From Xanthomonas bromi (GTDB lineage: Bacteria > Pseudomonadota > Gammaproteobacteria > Xanthomonadales > Xanthomonadaceae), in the NCBI RefSeq assembly GCF_900092025.1, contig NZ_FLTX01000005.1, positions 62,001 through 126,000 on the forward strand: a stretch of 64,000 bases of DNA, written 5' to 3'. This document shows positions 1 to 9,510 of the stretch, piece after piece. A program made the translations under genes and the position numbers. Under the pieces are notes generated by a model. It was not told the origin of the DNA. It searched no databases and was given only the letters and a program-made list of their open reading frames with translations. The first letter of the stretch is position 1, and each line of letters opens with the position of its first letter.

Positions 1-100
1 CAACATCAGCTACAACGGCGTGCCCATGGGCAATGCCAGCACCGCCGACAACCAGCGCGTGCTGGTCAATACCAAGGCCACGATTGCCGCCTTCCGCTGA
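1..100 (+). CDS. 3' end of an unidentified protein-coding gene
   Basis: An open frame enters from the left edge and ends at TGA 98-100, giving about 32 residues ending in KATIAAFR. It is followed after 24 bases by a strong intrinsic terminator, as expected for the end of a real transcription unit. The fragment is too short to name a family, and no function is assigned. Confidence 0.6.
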   Translation, partial: NISYNGVPMGNASTADNQRVLVNTKATIAAFR

Positions 101-124
101 GTGTTGTTGAGTGATCCAAGCCCG

Positions 125-152
125 GCCCGGCACCGCAAGTGCCGGGCTTTTT
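125..152 (+). terminator. Intrinsic terminator after the left-edge gene
   Basis: Perfect 9-bp stem GCCCGGCAC / GTGCCGGGC (125-133 and 139-147) with a 5-base loop, followed by five T residues. Confidence 0.9.
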
Positions 153-236
153 GGGCGACACCTGCGCACGTGGATCGCGCACACTAGGCGCACCGCCGGT
201 GACTGTGCCGGCCCTGTCCTGTCGAGCGGAGCCCTC

Positions 237-653
237 ATGTCCACGTCCCTGCGCTATGCGCTTGTTTTCCTGGCGGCGCTGACGGTTGCCGGATGCAAAC
301 AGCAACCGGCCGATCCCGTTGCCACGCAGCCCAAGCCCACCGTTACCGCGCCCGCACCAGCCGCCGGCGACGCGCAAGCCCGCGCACTGAATGTGCTCGA
401 AGCCCGCTTGCAGAGCGACCATGTGTATCCGGACAACTGCATCAGCATCATGGCCGAACAGGCCGATCCGCCTTCGCCGGACGCGTTCGAATTTGCGGTG
501 CACGAACGCCACGGCGACGGCTGCCCTGGCGACCCGCGGACCAGCCCGGTACGCGACCGTTTCCGCGTGCAGACCGATGGCACGTTGCTGTGGTACGACG
601 TGGTGAATGCGGATTTCGTCGGCTACGCCGAGCGTGCGCGCAGCGTGCAGTGA
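237..653 (+). CDS. Small secreted lipoprotein of unknown function
   Basis: A 138-residue protein starting at ATG 237, with a GGAG ribosome site at 228-231. The frame is open further upstream, but this start gives a textbook signal peptide: positively charged start, hydrophobic stretch, then lipobox VAGC with the lipidated cysteine near residue 20. After the signal comes a Pro/Ala-rich linker (about residues 25-45) and a compact domain with cysteines at NCIS and DGCPGD that could form a disulfide. Probably anchored in the outer membrane or periplasm. I do not recognise the family. It stands alone between the terminator at 125-152 and the converging lpxH. Confidence 0.75.
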   Translation: MSTSLRYALVFLAALTVAGCKQQPADPVATQPKPTVTAPAPAAGDAQARALNVLEARLQSDHVYPDNCISIMAEQADPPSPDAFEFAVHERHGDGCPGDPRTSPVRDRFRVQTDGTLLWYDVVNADFVGYAERARSVQ

Positions 654-837
654 TGCGTGACGGTCACTGATCGACGTGCGTGCAGCTCTGTTTCAGTAAG
701 AGCCGCTCAGATGGCCCCGCGCAGCCGCGAGGCGATCGCATAGGACACGCCCGGGATGGTCCTGCGCGCCTTGAATGCAGCATCGCGTCGCGTCACTGCG
801 CCTTGCCATGGCAGGCAGAGCACGCGGATCGGCCGGG

Positions 838-1587
838 TTACAGCGCCAACTGCTCCAGCGACACACCGTCGGCGTCTACATGCAGCACCGAGCCTTGTGC
901 GTACCAGTCGCCCAGCACGATGCGCGTGCAGGTGGTGCCGCCGGCCTGCAGGGTGTGGATGGCAGGGCGATGGGTGTGGCCGTGGATGAGGCGGTCCACC
1001 CCGTACCACACGAAGGTGGCTTCCACTTCGGCCGGCGACACGTCGGTGACGGTGTCGAGCTGCGCCTGGTCGCCCTGCTTGAGTTCGGCGTAACGGGCCT
1101 GACTTGCCGCACGCGCCTGCTGCGCGAACGCTACGCGCGCGGCCAGCGGCTGCGCCAGGAACTGCGCCTGGAACACCGGGTCGCGCGTCTGCGCGCGGAA
1201 GGCCTGGTAAGCAGTATCGTCGGTGCACAGCAGGTCGCCGTGCAGCAGCAGTGTGGTGTGTCCGTACAGATCGATGACGGTGGGATCGGGCAGGATGCGG
1301 AAGCCCGCGCGCTGCGCGTAGGTCTCGCCCACCAGGAAGTCGCGGTTCCCCGGCATGAAGAACACCGGTACGCCCGCATCGGCCACCGCGCGCAACGCCA
1401 CTGCGACCGCGTCGGCGGCGGTGGCGGTGGACGGGGTGTCGTCGCCGATCCAGGCTTCGAACAGATCGCCCAGGATGTAGAGCGCATCGCTATCGGGCAC
1501 CTGCGTCTGCAGGAACTCCAGGAACAACTGGGTGATCGCCGGCCGGGCCGGATCCAGATGCAGGTCGGAAATGAACAGGGTGGTCAT
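838..1587 (-). CDS. lpxH: UDP-2,3-diacylglucosamine hydrolase (lipid A synthesis)
   Basis: A 249-residue calcineurin-type metallophosphoesterase. LpxH hydrolyses UDP-2,3-diacylglucosamine to lipid X and UMP, the fourth step of lipid A synthesis, at the inner membrane surface. All the metal-site motifs of the family are visible: DLHL at 8-11, GDLFE from 40, GNRDF from 80, HGD at 116-118 and HGHTHRP at 202-208. Length agrees with other LpxH proteins (about 240). The ATG at 1587 puts DLHL at the usual distance from the N-terminus. Transcribed alone, converging with the small lipoprotein gene; no operon partner is visible. Confidence 0.95.
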   Translation of the reverse strand: MTTLFISDLHLDPARPAITQLFLEFLQTQVPDSDALYILGDLFEAWIGDDTPSTATAADAVAVALRAVADAGVPVFFMPGNRDFLVGETYAQRAGFRILPDPTVIDLYGHTTLLLHGDLLCTDDTAYQAFRAQTRDPVFQAQFLAQPLAARVAFAQQARAASQARYAELKQGDQAQLDTVTDVSPAEVEATFVWYGVDRLIHGHTHRPAIHTLQAGGTTCTRIVLGDWYAQGSVLHVDADGVSLEQLAL

Positions 1588-1634
1588 GACGCCATTGTAC
1601 GGCGGGAGCGCGGTGCGGTCAGGGGCAGGGGACG

Positions 1635-1670
1635 CGGGAATTCGGGATTTGAGATTCGGATTGGGATGTG
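1635..1670. repeat. Degenerate copy of the GGGAATCGGGA intergenic repeat
   Basis: The stretch GCGGGAATTCGGGATTTGAG followed by ATTCGGATTGGGAT resembles one arm of the palindromic intergenic repeats seen intact at 59847-59937 and 60540-60628. It lies just upstream of the lpxH start. Confidence 0.5.
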
Positions 1671-2157
1671 AGATGGGGCGTTGTTGATGCGGGGCTAAGA
1701 AGCTCAGGATTGTCGATCAGCGATCGGTCGCAGTGATCGGCAATCAGCGACCAGCGACGGGTGGGCATGCGTCAGTCATTGGCCCAGTAAGGAACCGGTG
1801 ATCAGCTTGAGTGGGCAGTTGCCCGCGTCGCAACGCTCGAGAATCGAGACTCAAGGCCTGAGTCCACTGATCGTTGATCGTGCAGGCTTGCCGCTTGTGA
1901 GCATTGCTCGCCACGACGCCGGTGCGCCAAGCGGCCTTCAGCGCCAATGAAGCGCGCAGCACTTGGAGCTTGCGTCTCTCACCGCCGGCCGCCAATGCAC
2001 TGCATGCCTACCAGTGGCGCGCACGCAATGGTGCGCACGCACCGCAAGCGCGGGCCGGGGGCGGGGCAGGAGTGGTGTACCGCGCGAAGCTACCTGCCGA
2101 CGTCGCACTTGCTGCGCGTTGGCTTTCTATCGATCTTCGTGGAAGAACAATCGACGG

Positions 2158-2185
2158 CGGGTGCGTGAGGCTTCGCACGCACCCG
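2158..2185. other. Perfect 10-bp hairpin in intergenic DNA
   Basis: CGGGTGCGTG (2158-2167) and CACGCACCCG (2176-2185) form a perfect stem with an 8-base loop. There is no T-tract on either side, so it is not a classical terminator. It lies 82 bases downstream of the PAP2 stop codon and could be an RNA-stabilising 3' structure for that minus-strand transcript; this is inference. Confidence 0.4.
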
Positions 2186-2266
2186 CATTCGCCCCTGGAG
2201 GGCGTCTCTTCCTGAAGCACAGCCGTCATGTCTGTTACGACGCCACGCTGCCGCAGACCGCAGCGC

Positions 2267-2809
2267 TTACCCCAGCACCAACGGCAGAGCCCACAGCGAC
2301 AGGCCGGCCAGCAGCACGCCGATCACCGTGGCGGCCAGCACGTCGCTGGGATAGTGCAGCCCCAGCACCACGCGCGAGAGTGCCACGCCGGCCGAGAATG
2401 GCACCAGCAAAGGGGCAAGCCAGGGATAGTAGGCCAGCGCCACGATACTGAAGGACACTGCGTGCAGGGTGTGGCCGGAGGGGAAGCTGAACTCGTCCAG
2501 CGGTGCCACCCAGGCGCGAATGCGCACGTCCGCCGCATACGGGCGTGGGCGACGCGTCCAGCGTTTGAGGGCCTTGTAAAGCGTCAATGCAAGCACGCCG
2601 GTGGCGGCCATGTGCGCGGACGCACGTACACCGTCCATGCCGTCGAGCACCACCAGCAACCCCATCAGGGCGTACCAGAACACGCCGTCGCCAAGGCGAC
2701 TGATGGTGGCAAACACACGCCGAACCGAGTTGCGTCGGCACCAATGATTGGCGCGTCGGCACCAGCGCGCTTCGTGGCCGCGCAACACCTCAAGCCGCGT
2801 TGACGACAT
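2267..2809 (-). CDS. PAP2-family membrane phosphatase
   Basis: A 180-residue integral membrane protein of the type 2 phosphatidic acid phosphatase superfamily. The three catalytic motifs are present: KRWTRRPRP at 82-90, PSGHTLH at 110-116, and SR at 145-146 with the motif III histidine at 152 and aspartate at 156. Hydrophobic segments separate the motifs. Substrate is unknown; the family dephosphorylates lipid phosphates such as phosphatidate or undecaprenyl pyrophosphate. I chose ATG 2809 because a GGGGG ribosome site precedes it; a TTG at 2836 is possible. The start overlaps the end of the upstream glycosyltransferase by 20 bases, so the two genes are an operon and may act in the same glycolipid pathway. 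Confidence 0.85.
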   Translation of the reverse strand: MSSTRLEVLRGHEARWCRRANHWCRRNSVRRVFATISRLGDGVFWYALMGLLVVLDGMDGVRASAHMAATGVLALTLYKALKRWTRRPRPYAADVRIRAWVAPLDEFSFPSGHTLHAVSFSIVALAYYPWLAPLLVPFSAGVALSRVVLGLHYPSDVLAATVIGVLLAGLSLWALPLVLG

Positions 2810-3926
2810 AACGCCCCCGTGCAGTGCTGATTTCAAACAACAACGCTTCGAAAGCGGAAACTACATTGTCTGGATGCAATTTTTTCATGGCCTGTGCCGC
2901 CGCCGTGCCCATGCGCTGGCGCAGTGCATCGTCTTCGGTGAACGCGACGGCGGCCTGGACGAATGCCTCGTCGGTGTCCACCGCCGCGCCGTTATGGCCA
3001 TTGCGTAGATATTCGCGTGCCGCGCCGTAATCGAACGCAACCGTGGCTACACCGCTGGCCATCGCTTCCAGCGTCACATTGCCGAAGGTTTCGCTGCGGC
3101 TCGGGAACAGGAACAGATCGCCGCTGGCGAAGTGACGCGCCAATGCATCGCCGCGTTGGACGCCGCAGAAAATGAAGTCCGGATTTTCATGGGCGATCTT
3201 CTCGCGAGCCGGGCCATCGCCCACCCAGACGAAGCGCGCCTTCGGGCGGACCTGCTGCAGCGCGCGAAAGGCGCGTACGGCCAGCGGCAGATTTTTTTCG
3301 CTGGCGATGCGCCCAACGTAGATGGCGGCAAAGCCGTCGTCTTCGATGCCCCAATCGGCGCGCAATGCGAGATCACGACGGCTCGGATCGAATTGCTGGC
3401 TGTCCACTGCGCGCGCCAGCAGTTGCACGCGTTCGAAACCTTCATCGCGCAGGAACTGTTGCAGTTCGCGCGTGGGCACCAGGGTCGCATCGGCCTGGTT
3501 GTGGAAGCGCCGCATCCAGCGCAGCGCGGTACCTTGCAGCCAGGCAGCGCCGTAGTCGGGCAGGTATTCGTCGAATCGAGTGTGAAAGCCGGTGGCAACC
3601 GGAATGCCCAGCTGGCGGGCGGCACGCATCGCCGACCAGCCCAGGGGACCTTCCGTGGCCACGTAGATCGCATCCGGTTGCGTGCTGCGCCAATGACGCA
3701 CGAGGCGTTGCGTTGCCGGCAGGCCGAATTTCAACCCCGGATAGCGCGGCAGCGATACACCACGCACCAGCAGCGCATCGGTCGTTGCGGTATCGGCGCT
3801 TTGGCGTGGTCTCACCACATCCACCTGGTGTCCGCGCGCGCGCAGACCCGTTTCCAGACCGTGCACGGTCAACGCAACACCGTTGACCTCGGGGGGATAG
3901 GTTTCGGTAACGATCGCGTAGCGCAT
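2790..3926 (-). CDS. GT4-family glycosyltransferase (MgtA-like)
   Basis: A 378-residue retaining glycosyltransferase of the GT-B fold. The N-terminus MRYAIVTETYPPEVNGVA, with its glycine-containing loop, is typical of GT4 mannosyltransferases acting on lipids. The C-terminal half has the nucleotide-sugar site: YVGRIASEKN, VGDGPARE, and the EX7E-like stretch FPSRSETFGNVTLEAMASG. ATG 3926 is chosen over an upstream extension because it starts the fold and is preceded by GGGAG. Probably cytoplasmic or membrane-associated, using a GDP- or UDP-sugar to glycosylate a lipid or polysaccharide; the exact sugar is not readable. Overlaps the PAP2 phosphatase gene downstream. Confidence 0.85.
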   Translation of the reverse strand: MRYAIVTETYPPEVNGVALTVHGLETGLRARGHQVDVVRPRQSADTATTDALLVRGVSLPRYPGLKFGLPATQRLVRHWRSTQPDAIYVATEGPLGWSAMRAARQLGIPVATGFHTRFDEYLPDYGAAWLQGTALRWMRRFHNQADATLVPTRELQQFLRDEGFERVQLLARAVDSQQFDPSRRDLALRADWGIEDDGFAAIYVGRIASEKNLPLAVRAFRALQQVRPKARFVWVGDGPAREKIAHENPDFIFCGVQRGDALARHFASGDLFLFPSRSETFGNVTLEAMASGVATVAFDYGAAREYLRNGHNGAAVDTDEAFVQAAVAFTEDDALRQRMGTAAAQAMKKLHPDNVVSAFEALLFEISTARGRYVVNAA

Positions 3927-4010
3927 GCCCGTTCTCCCGTTTCCGCTAGCTTCAGGGAGTGCGATGGCATTGACGTTGCGCCGATAAGACGTCGTGGTGA
4001 CAAGCGCGAC

Positions 4011-4210
4011 GGGATTGGGAATTTGTTGGTCGGGATTCGAAATTCGGGATTTGCACACGCGCCGCAGCTTGCGTGTGACGCAACGCTGACAGTGGGGCGC
4101 ACGCATCAGTACATCGCAGTCGACAGATTCCTGATCCCTACTGCCGTCCCCTACCTGAGGCCCTGCCGCCCCCGGGAACAACAAATCCCGAATCCCCACT
4201 CCCAAATCCC
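4011..4210. repeat. Diverged inverted pair of the intergenic GGGATT repeat
   Basis: The left arm at 4011-4052 (GGGATTGGGAATTTG and CGGGATTCG...TTCGGGATTT) and the right arm at 4190-4210 (ACAAATCCCGAATCCCCACT) are complementary in type. Together they resemble an expanded copy of the palindromic repeats near recR and hinT. They fill the 301-base gap between ppx and the GT4 gene, which has no other visible feature. Confidence 0.5.
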
Positions 4211-4211
4211 A

Positions 4212-4232
4212 CCTGAGGCCTCCGGCCTCAGG
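4212..4232 (-). other. Hairpin overlapping the ppx stop codon
   Basis: CCTGAGGCC (4212-4220) and GGCCTCAGG (4224-4232) form a 9-bp stem with a 3-base loop. It covers the ppx stop codon (4228-4230) and has no T-tract after it on the minus strand. It may act as a weak terminator or 3' stabiliser. Confidence 0.4.
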
Positions 4233-5754
4233 CCACAAACGGTTTGAACGCAATTCCCAGCCCGGCCATGCTGTCGACTTCTCCGATCAGGTCGGCGCGC
4301 AGCAGCGGGCGTGAGTCGATCCAGCTTTGCGACAGGATCAACGACAGCCGGGTGTCGTCGGCGGTGAGTTCCAGGGTCGGAATCGGGTCCGCTTCGTGCG
4401 CGCGGTGCAGCAACACTGCCAGCCGCAGCAGCGCAGCCTTGCGCCGGGTTGGCAGCAGCAGGCGGTCGGGCAGCGCATCGAACGCGGTCTTGGGCACATT
4501 GCGCCGATGCGTACGCACCAGTGCGGCCAGCACCTGTTGCTCCTGCCGCGAGAACCCGGCGATATCCGAGTGCTCCAGGATATAGCTGCCGTGCACGTGG
4601 TACTGGCTGTGCGCAATGATCAGTCCCAGCTCGTGCAGGCGCGCGGCACGTCGCAGCACCTGCGCATCGTCGCCATCCAGTTGCCATGACTCGCAGACTT
4701 GATCGAACAGGCGGCAGGCAGTGGCTTCCACGCGCTGCGCCTGCACATCATCGATCCCATAGCGCTGCATCAGCGAGGTCACCGAACTGTCGCGCGGATC
4801 GTTCTCGCCGCCGCGGCCGAGCATGTCGTACAAGATGCCTTCGCGCATCGCCGCCTTGCTGACCATCAGTTTCTCCAGTCCCAGCGCCTGGAATGCCGCT
4901 TCCAGCACCAGAATGCCGCCGGCGATGATCGGCCGCCGCTCGGCCGCCAGGCCCGGCAACTGGATGTCTTCGAGGCGCTTGGCCTTGAGCAGTTCATCGC
5001 GCAGCGCCGCCAGTGCAAGCGCCGTGATCGCGCCCTTGGTCAACTTCATCGCCGCGCAAATCTCGCCGATGGCCTTGTGCGTGCCGGACGAGCCGATCGC
5101 TTCATGCCAGCCCAGCGCCCGGTACTGGCCGGCGAACTGCTGGAACTCGGCGCCGATCTCGGTCAGCGCGTCCTTCCATTTCTTCTTCGACAACTTGCCG
5201 CCGGGGAAAAACCGCCGCGTGCTGGCAATGCAGCCAGCTTGCAGACTTTCGCGTTCCAACGTTTGAAACCCGCGGCCGATGATGAACTCGGTCGAGCCGC
5301 CGCCGATGTCGATCACCAGCCGGCGTTGGTCTGGCTTGGGCGGTTGCGCATGCGCAACGCCGAGATAGATCAGGCGCGCTTCCTCGCGCCCGCTGACCAC
5401 TTCGATCGCATGGCCCAACGCAGTTTCGGCCGGCATCAGGAACGCTTGCGGCGAACGCAGTTGACGCACCGTGTTGGTGGCCAAGGCGCGCACGCGCAGC
5501 GAGGGCACGTCGCGAATGCGTTGGCCGAAACGCGCCAGGCATTCGAGCCCGCGCTGACGCGCTTCGTTGGAGAGACCACCTTTGCCATCCAGGCCATCGG
5601 CCATGCGCACGGTCTCGCGCAGGCGATCGACAACGCGCAGCTGACCCATCAGGTAGCGCGCAATGACCATGTGGAAACTGTTGGACCCTAGGTCGATGGC
5701 GGCAAGAAAATCGCCATCGCGCAGGGGCGGAATCGTGGGGGAGGGCATTGGCAT
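4228..5754 (-). CDS. ppx: Exopolyphosphatase (Ppx/GppA family)
   Basis: A 508-residue protein of the actin-like ATPase superfamily that removes terminal phosphates from polyphosphate (and possibly the 5' phosphate of pppGpp). The phosphate-1 motif AAIDLGSNSFHMVIARY is near residues 18-34, the phosphate-2 motif VIDIGGGSTEFIIGRG near 143-158. The length (about 500) and a C-terminal HD-type region with HELGLIIAHSQYHVHGSYIL match Ppx. It is oriented with ppk, phoR and phoB on the minus strand. ppk lies 172 bases upstream, so the synthesis and breakdown enzymes for polyphosphate are next to each other and next to their likely regulators. Confidence 0.95.
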   Translation of the reverse strand: MPMPSPTIPPLRDGDFLAAIDLGSNSFHMVIARYLMGQLRVVDRLRETVRMADGLDGKGGLSNEARQRGLECLARFGQRIRDVPSLRVRALATNTVRQLRSPQAFLMPAETALGHAIEVVSGREEARLIYLGVAHAQPPKPDQRRLVIDIGGGSTEFIIGRGFQTLERESLQAGCIASTRRFFPGGKLSKKKWKDALTEIGAEFQQFAGQYRALGWHEAIGSSGTHKAIGEICAAMKLTKGAITALALAALRDELLKAKRLEDIQLPGLAAERRPIIAGGILVLEAAFQALGLEKLMVSKAAMREGILYDMLGRGGENDPRDSSVTSLMQRYGIDDVQAQRVEATACRLFDQVCESWQLDGDDAQVLRRAARLHELGLIIAHSQYHVHGSYILEHSDIAGFSRQEQQVLAALVRTHRRNVPKTAFDALPDRLLLPTRRKAALLRLAVLLHRAHEADPIPTLELTADDTRLSLILSQSWIDSRPLLRADLIGEVDSMAGLGIAFKPFVA

Positions 5755-5926
5755 GGCCGCATGGTAGCCGATGGGCCGTTGGCCCCGTGAGAGGCCATCC
5801 GTGCGCCCATGCGCGGGCAGGCACGATCCGTGGTTGGAATCGCTGGGTGCAAGCCGTCAATCGACGTGATGGGCGTGCCGCACGCCTTCGCGAACGGCAT
5901 CCCACCTTGCGGACTACCCGCAGTGC

Positions 5927-8044
5927 TCAGATCCGATCGAGTAAGGTCATCTGCGCCGAATGTAGTGGCTCGCCCGGCGCAGGCGTGCGCCTGTGGTATA
6001 CGCCTTCGGGATCCAGCTCCCAGGCGCTGACATTGTCGTCCAGATAGTTCTGCAGCACCTCGCGGTAGACGCGCTTGGCCAGGTCCGGATCCAGGATGGG
6101 GAAGCAGGTCTCCACCCGCCGCAGCAGATTGCGTTCCAGCCAGTCGGCGCTGGCGCAATACAACTCGGCGGCGCCGTCGTTGCCGAACCAGTACACGCGG
6201 CTATGTTCCAGAAAGCGCCCCACGAGCGAACGCACGCGGATGTTGTCCGACACGCCCGGCACGCCGGGGCGCAGGGTGCAGGCCCCGCGCACGATCAGAT
6301 CGATCTGCACCCCGGCCTGCGAAGCCAGGTACAACGCACGCACTACTTGCGGTTCGTTGAGGGCATTCATCTTGGCGATGATGCGCCCCGGGCGACCCTT
6401 GCGGGCCAGCCGCGTTTCGCGATCGATCCGCTTCAACACGCCGGCATGCAGCGTAAACGGCGACTGCAGCAACTGGTCCAGCTTCATGCGCGGCGCAAGC
6501 CCGGACAACTGCTGGAACAGCATATGCACGTCGTTGCCGATTTCGGCATCGGCGGTGATCAGGCTGATGTCGGTATATAGACGCGCGGTGCCACTGTGGT
6601 AATTGCCGGTGCCCAGGTGCACGTAGCGTTTGAGCTTGCGGCCCTCGCGCCGCACGATCAGCAGCATCTTGGCGTGGGTCTTGAAGCCGACCACGCCGTA
6701 GACCACCTGTACGCCGGCTTCCTGCAGTTTGTCGGCCAGGCCCAGGTTGGCTTCTTCGTCGAAGCGCGCACGCAACTCCACCACCACGGTGACGTCCTTG
6801 CCGTTGCGCGCGGCCAGAATCAGCGCATCGACAATCAGCGAATCCTTGCCGGTGCGATACAGCGTCTGCTTGATCGCCAGCACGTTCGGGTCGACCGCCG
6901 CCTGGCGGATCACGTCCAGCACCGCAGTGAACGCATCGAAGGGGTGATGCAGTAATACATCGCCTTTTTTGACGATCTCGAAGATGCCCTCGCTGTCGCG
7001 CAACGTGCGCGGATTGAACGAGGGGTACTTGAGTTCGGGGCGCTGCACCAGATCGTAGACCTGCGTAACGCGGCTCAGGTTGACCGGCCCCACGATGCGA
7101 TACACCGCGTTCTCGTTCAGGCCAAAGTTCTGCAGCAAGGTGCGCAGAATCGGCGCCGGGCAATCGTGCGCGATCTCCAGCCGCACTGCCGGCCGGTAGC
7201 CGCGCGTGACCAGTTCGTCGCGCAAGGCCAGTGCCAGGTTTTCGACTTCTTCCTCGTCCACCACCAGTTCGGAATTACGGGTGACGCGGAACTGATACGA
7301 GCCCATGACCTGCATGCCCGGGAACAGTTCGTCGACGAATTCGGACAACACCGACGACAGGAACACGAAGCTCTGCGCGCCCTCCGGCGACAGGCTCGCC
7401 GGCAGTTGGATGATGCGCGGCAGCGAACGCGGTGCGCGCACGATGGCCAGATGCCCGGCGCGACCGAACGCGTCCTGGCCTTCCAGCACTACCACGATAT
7501 TCAAGGTCTTGTTGAGGATCTTCGGGAACGGATGCGCCGGGTCCAGCCCCAGCGGCGACAGCACCGGCATGATCTCGTTGCGGAAATACGCACGCAGCCA
7601 GCGTTTCTGGCGCGAGGTCCAGGCCGAGCGGCTGAGCACGGCAACGCCAGCATCTTCCATCGCCGGGCGCAGCACTTCATTCCATGCGTGGTATTGCTGC
7701 TCGACCAGCTTGGCGGCGCGATCGTGCACGGCATTGAGGATGGCGGTCGGGCTCAAGCCATCCGGTGCCGGCGGCAGACCGAACTCCTGCGCGTGCCGCA
7801 CGGTGGCTGCACGGATTTCGAAGAATTCGTCCAGGTTGGTGCACGAAATGCACAGAAAACGCAGCCGTTCCAGCAACGGTACCTGCTCATCGAGCGCCTG
7901 CGCCAGCACCCGGAAATTGAAGTCCAGCTGCGACAGCTCGCGGTTGATGTACAGCGCCGGATCACGCAGAGGATCGGTGGCGATGTCGTCGCCGGGTGTG
8001 ATGTCGTGCAGTTCTTTGGCGTGGCCCATGGAATCGATCATCAA
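5927..8044 (-). CDS. ppk: Polyphosphate kinase
   Basis: A 705-residue PPK1. It reversibly transfers the gamma phosphate of ATP to polyphosphate via a phosphohistidine, in a membrane-associated complex. Family signatures are clear: N-terminal YINRELSQLDFNFRVL, the LDEFFEIR segment, GDVLLHHPFDAF, and the catalytic region HLGTGNYHSGTARLYTDI containing the phosphorylated histidine. The second phospholipase D-like half is complete and the length is normal. The start is the first of two adjacent ATG codons. It lies 66 bases downstream of phoR in the same direction, which fits induction by phosphate starvation. Confidence 0.95.
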   Translation of the reverse strand: MMIDSMGHAKELHDITPGDDIATDPLRDPALYINRELSQLDFNFRVLAQALDEQVPLLERLRFLCISCTNLDEFFEIRAATVRHAQEFGLPPAPDGLSPTAILNAVHDRAAKLVEQQYHAWNEVLRPAMEDAGVAVLSRSAWTSRQKRWLRAYFRNEIMPVLSPLGLDPAHPFPKILNKTLNIVVVLEGQDAFGRAGHLAIVRAPRSLPRIIQLPASLSPEGAQSFVFLSSVLSEFVDELFPGMQVMGSYQFRVTRNSELVVDEEEVENLALALRDELVTRGYRPAVRLEIAHDCPAPILRTLLQNFGLNENAVYRIVGPVNLSRVTQVYDLVQRPELKYPSFNPRTLRDSEGIFEIVKKGDVLLHHPFDAFTAVLDVIRQAAVDPNVLAIKQTLYRTGKDSLIVDALILAARNGKDVTVVVELRARFDEEANLGLADKLQEAGVQVVYGVVGFKTHAKMLLIVRREGRKLKRYVHLGTGNYHSGTARLYTDISLITADAEIGNDVHMLFQQLSGLAPRMKLDQLLQSPFTLHAGVLKRIDRETRLARKGRPGRIIAKMNALNEPQVVRALYLASQAGVQIDLIVRGACTLRPGVPGVSDNIRVRSLVGRFLEHSRVYWFGNDGAAELYCASADWLERNLLRRVETCFPILDPDLAKRVYREVLQNYLDDNVSAWELDPEGVYHRRTPAPGEPLHSAQMTLLDRI

Positions 8045-8110
8045 GACGGGTTGTGTGCGTGGTTGCCGCGCAGCTGCAGCGCAGGCGATGCGGCGCGCAC
8101 TGACTACATA

Positions 8111-9448
8111 TCACGCCGAGCGTGACAGTGGCACCGATGGCGCGCGCTGTACGACGCGCGCAGCCACGAAATGACACGAGAATTCGCTGCCGCGTCCCAC
8201 TTCGCTTTCGATGTCCAGGCGCGCCTGGTGCAGCCCCAGGATGTGTTTGACGATCGATAGCCCAAGCCCGGTACCGCCGCTCTCGCGCGAGCGGCTGCTC
8301 GAGACGCGATAGAAGCGCTCGGTGATGCGCGGCAGATGCGAGGCGGGAATGCCGTAGCCGGTGTCGCGCACTGCCAGCGCCGCACCATCGCCTTCGCGCA
8401 CGAAACGGATCGTCACCTTGCCGCCGCCAGGCGTGTAGCGCACCGCGTTGGTCACAAGATTGGAAAATGCGCTGTGCAGTTCCTTGTTGGAGCCGAGCAG
8501 ATCCACGTCGGCCTCGTCGAACACTTCCACGGTATGGCGGCCCTGGCTGTGCGCCTCGGCCTCGCGGCGCAGGGTCGACAGCATGGGCGCCATCGCCACG
8601 TGTTCTTCGCCCAGTTCTTCCTGCGATTCCAGCCGCGACAGCGTCAACAGATCTTCGACCAGTTGTGCCATGCGCTGCGATTGCTTGCGCATTTCCGCCA
8701 GCATCGGACCCGAATCGGGGAAGTCTTCCGGGTCGAGCATGTCCAGATAGCCGTGCACCACCGTCAGCGGGGTGCGTAGCTCATGCGAGACGTTGGCCAC
8801 GAAGTCGCGGCGCACCTGCTCCAGCCGCAGCAGCTTGCTGACATCGCGTGCCACCAGCAGCCAGTAGTCGTCGGAATAGGGAATCAGGCGCAGATTCAGG
8901 CGCAGATCCGGGTCCGCCGGCGAGGCGGCATCGAGCATCGGCTCGGCATTGCGCCCGGACGCCAGCCAATGCGCCAGCGGCAACGGCTGCAGCCGCTCCA
9001 CGACGGAGACGCCCATGTCGACTGGATGATGCAGGCCGAGCAAACCGCCAGCGGCCTTGTTGAACCACTGCACGCGCTGGCTGTTGCGATCCACCACCAC
9101 CACCGCATCCGGCAGCGCCTGCGCCGCGGCGCGGTAGGTCCGCAACATCTCGATCAAGCGCCGCTTGCGCCCGCGCATTTCGGCCTGGCTGCGATACAGC
9201 AGCCGGTCCAGTTCGTTCCAGGCGCCGATGCCGGCGGCAGGCTCGGCACGCTGACGCGCGGTGAGCCGTCTCAGCACCTGGCGCAGCCGCCAGTAATGCC
9301 ACGCCAGCACGCCCAGGGCGGTGAGCGTCAGCGCCATCCACACATGCTCGATCAGCACGCCTGCAACGACGGCAGCGCCCAACAACAGCGCGAGGGTGCC
9401 GAGCGTCTTGAGCCAGGCGGAACGGATGTGTTGAGGCATGGAAGGCAT
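8111..9448 (-). CDS. phoR: Phosphate regulon sensor histidine kinase
   Basis: A protein of about 445 residues. It has two N-terminal hydrophobic segments (roughly residues 12-50), a PAS-like region (around PDAVVVVDRNSQRVQWFN), the dimerisation box FVANVSHELRTPLTVVHGY with the phosphorylated histidine, and an HATPase with N, G1 and G2 boxes (NLVTNAVRYTP, VRDTGYGIP, GGTGLGLSIVKHIL). In the PhoR family it phosphorylates PhoB when phosphate is low. Starts at GTG 9454, ATG 9448 and ATG 9439 are all possible; none has a strong ribosome site. It follows phoB by about 60 bases. Confidence 0.93.
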   Translation of the reverse strand: MPSMPQHIRSAWLKTLGTLALLLGAAVVAGVLIEHVWMALTLTALGVLAWHYWRLRQVLRRLTARQRAEPAAGIGAWNELDRLLYRSQAEMRGRKRRLIEMLRTYRAAAQALPDAVVVVDRNSQRVQWFNKAAGGLLGLHHPVDMGVSVVERLQPLPLAHWLASGRNAEPMLDAASPADPDLRLNLRLIPYSDDYWLLVARDVSKLLRLEQVRRDFVANVSHELRTPLTVVHGYLDMLDPEDFPDSGPMLAEMRKQSQRMAQLVEDLLTLSRLESQEELGEEHVAMAPMLSTLRREAEAHSQGRHTVEVFDEADVDLLGSNKELHSAFSNLVTNAVRYTPGGGKVTIRFVREGDGAALAVRDTGYGIPASHLPRITERFYRVSSSRSRESGGTGLGLSIVKHILGLHQARLDIESEVGRGSEFSCHFVAARVVQRAPSVPLSRSA

Positions 9449-9510
9449 TACCACGAAACGTCAGGTAGGCAGCCACCGGCCAGACTGCGGCCGGGCGGCT
9501 TTGCGGCACG

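Larger units (their letters stand above)
1588..2266. other. Intergenic region without a convincing gene
   Basis: About 680 bases between lpxH and the PAP2 gene. The short open frames on both strands lack good ribosome sites and recognisable domains. The region contains a degenerate GGGATT repeat near 1635-1670, several degenerate copies of ATCAGCGA between 1714 and 1757, and a perfect 10-bp hairpin at 2158-2185. Otherwise I see nothing in it. Confidence 0.6.
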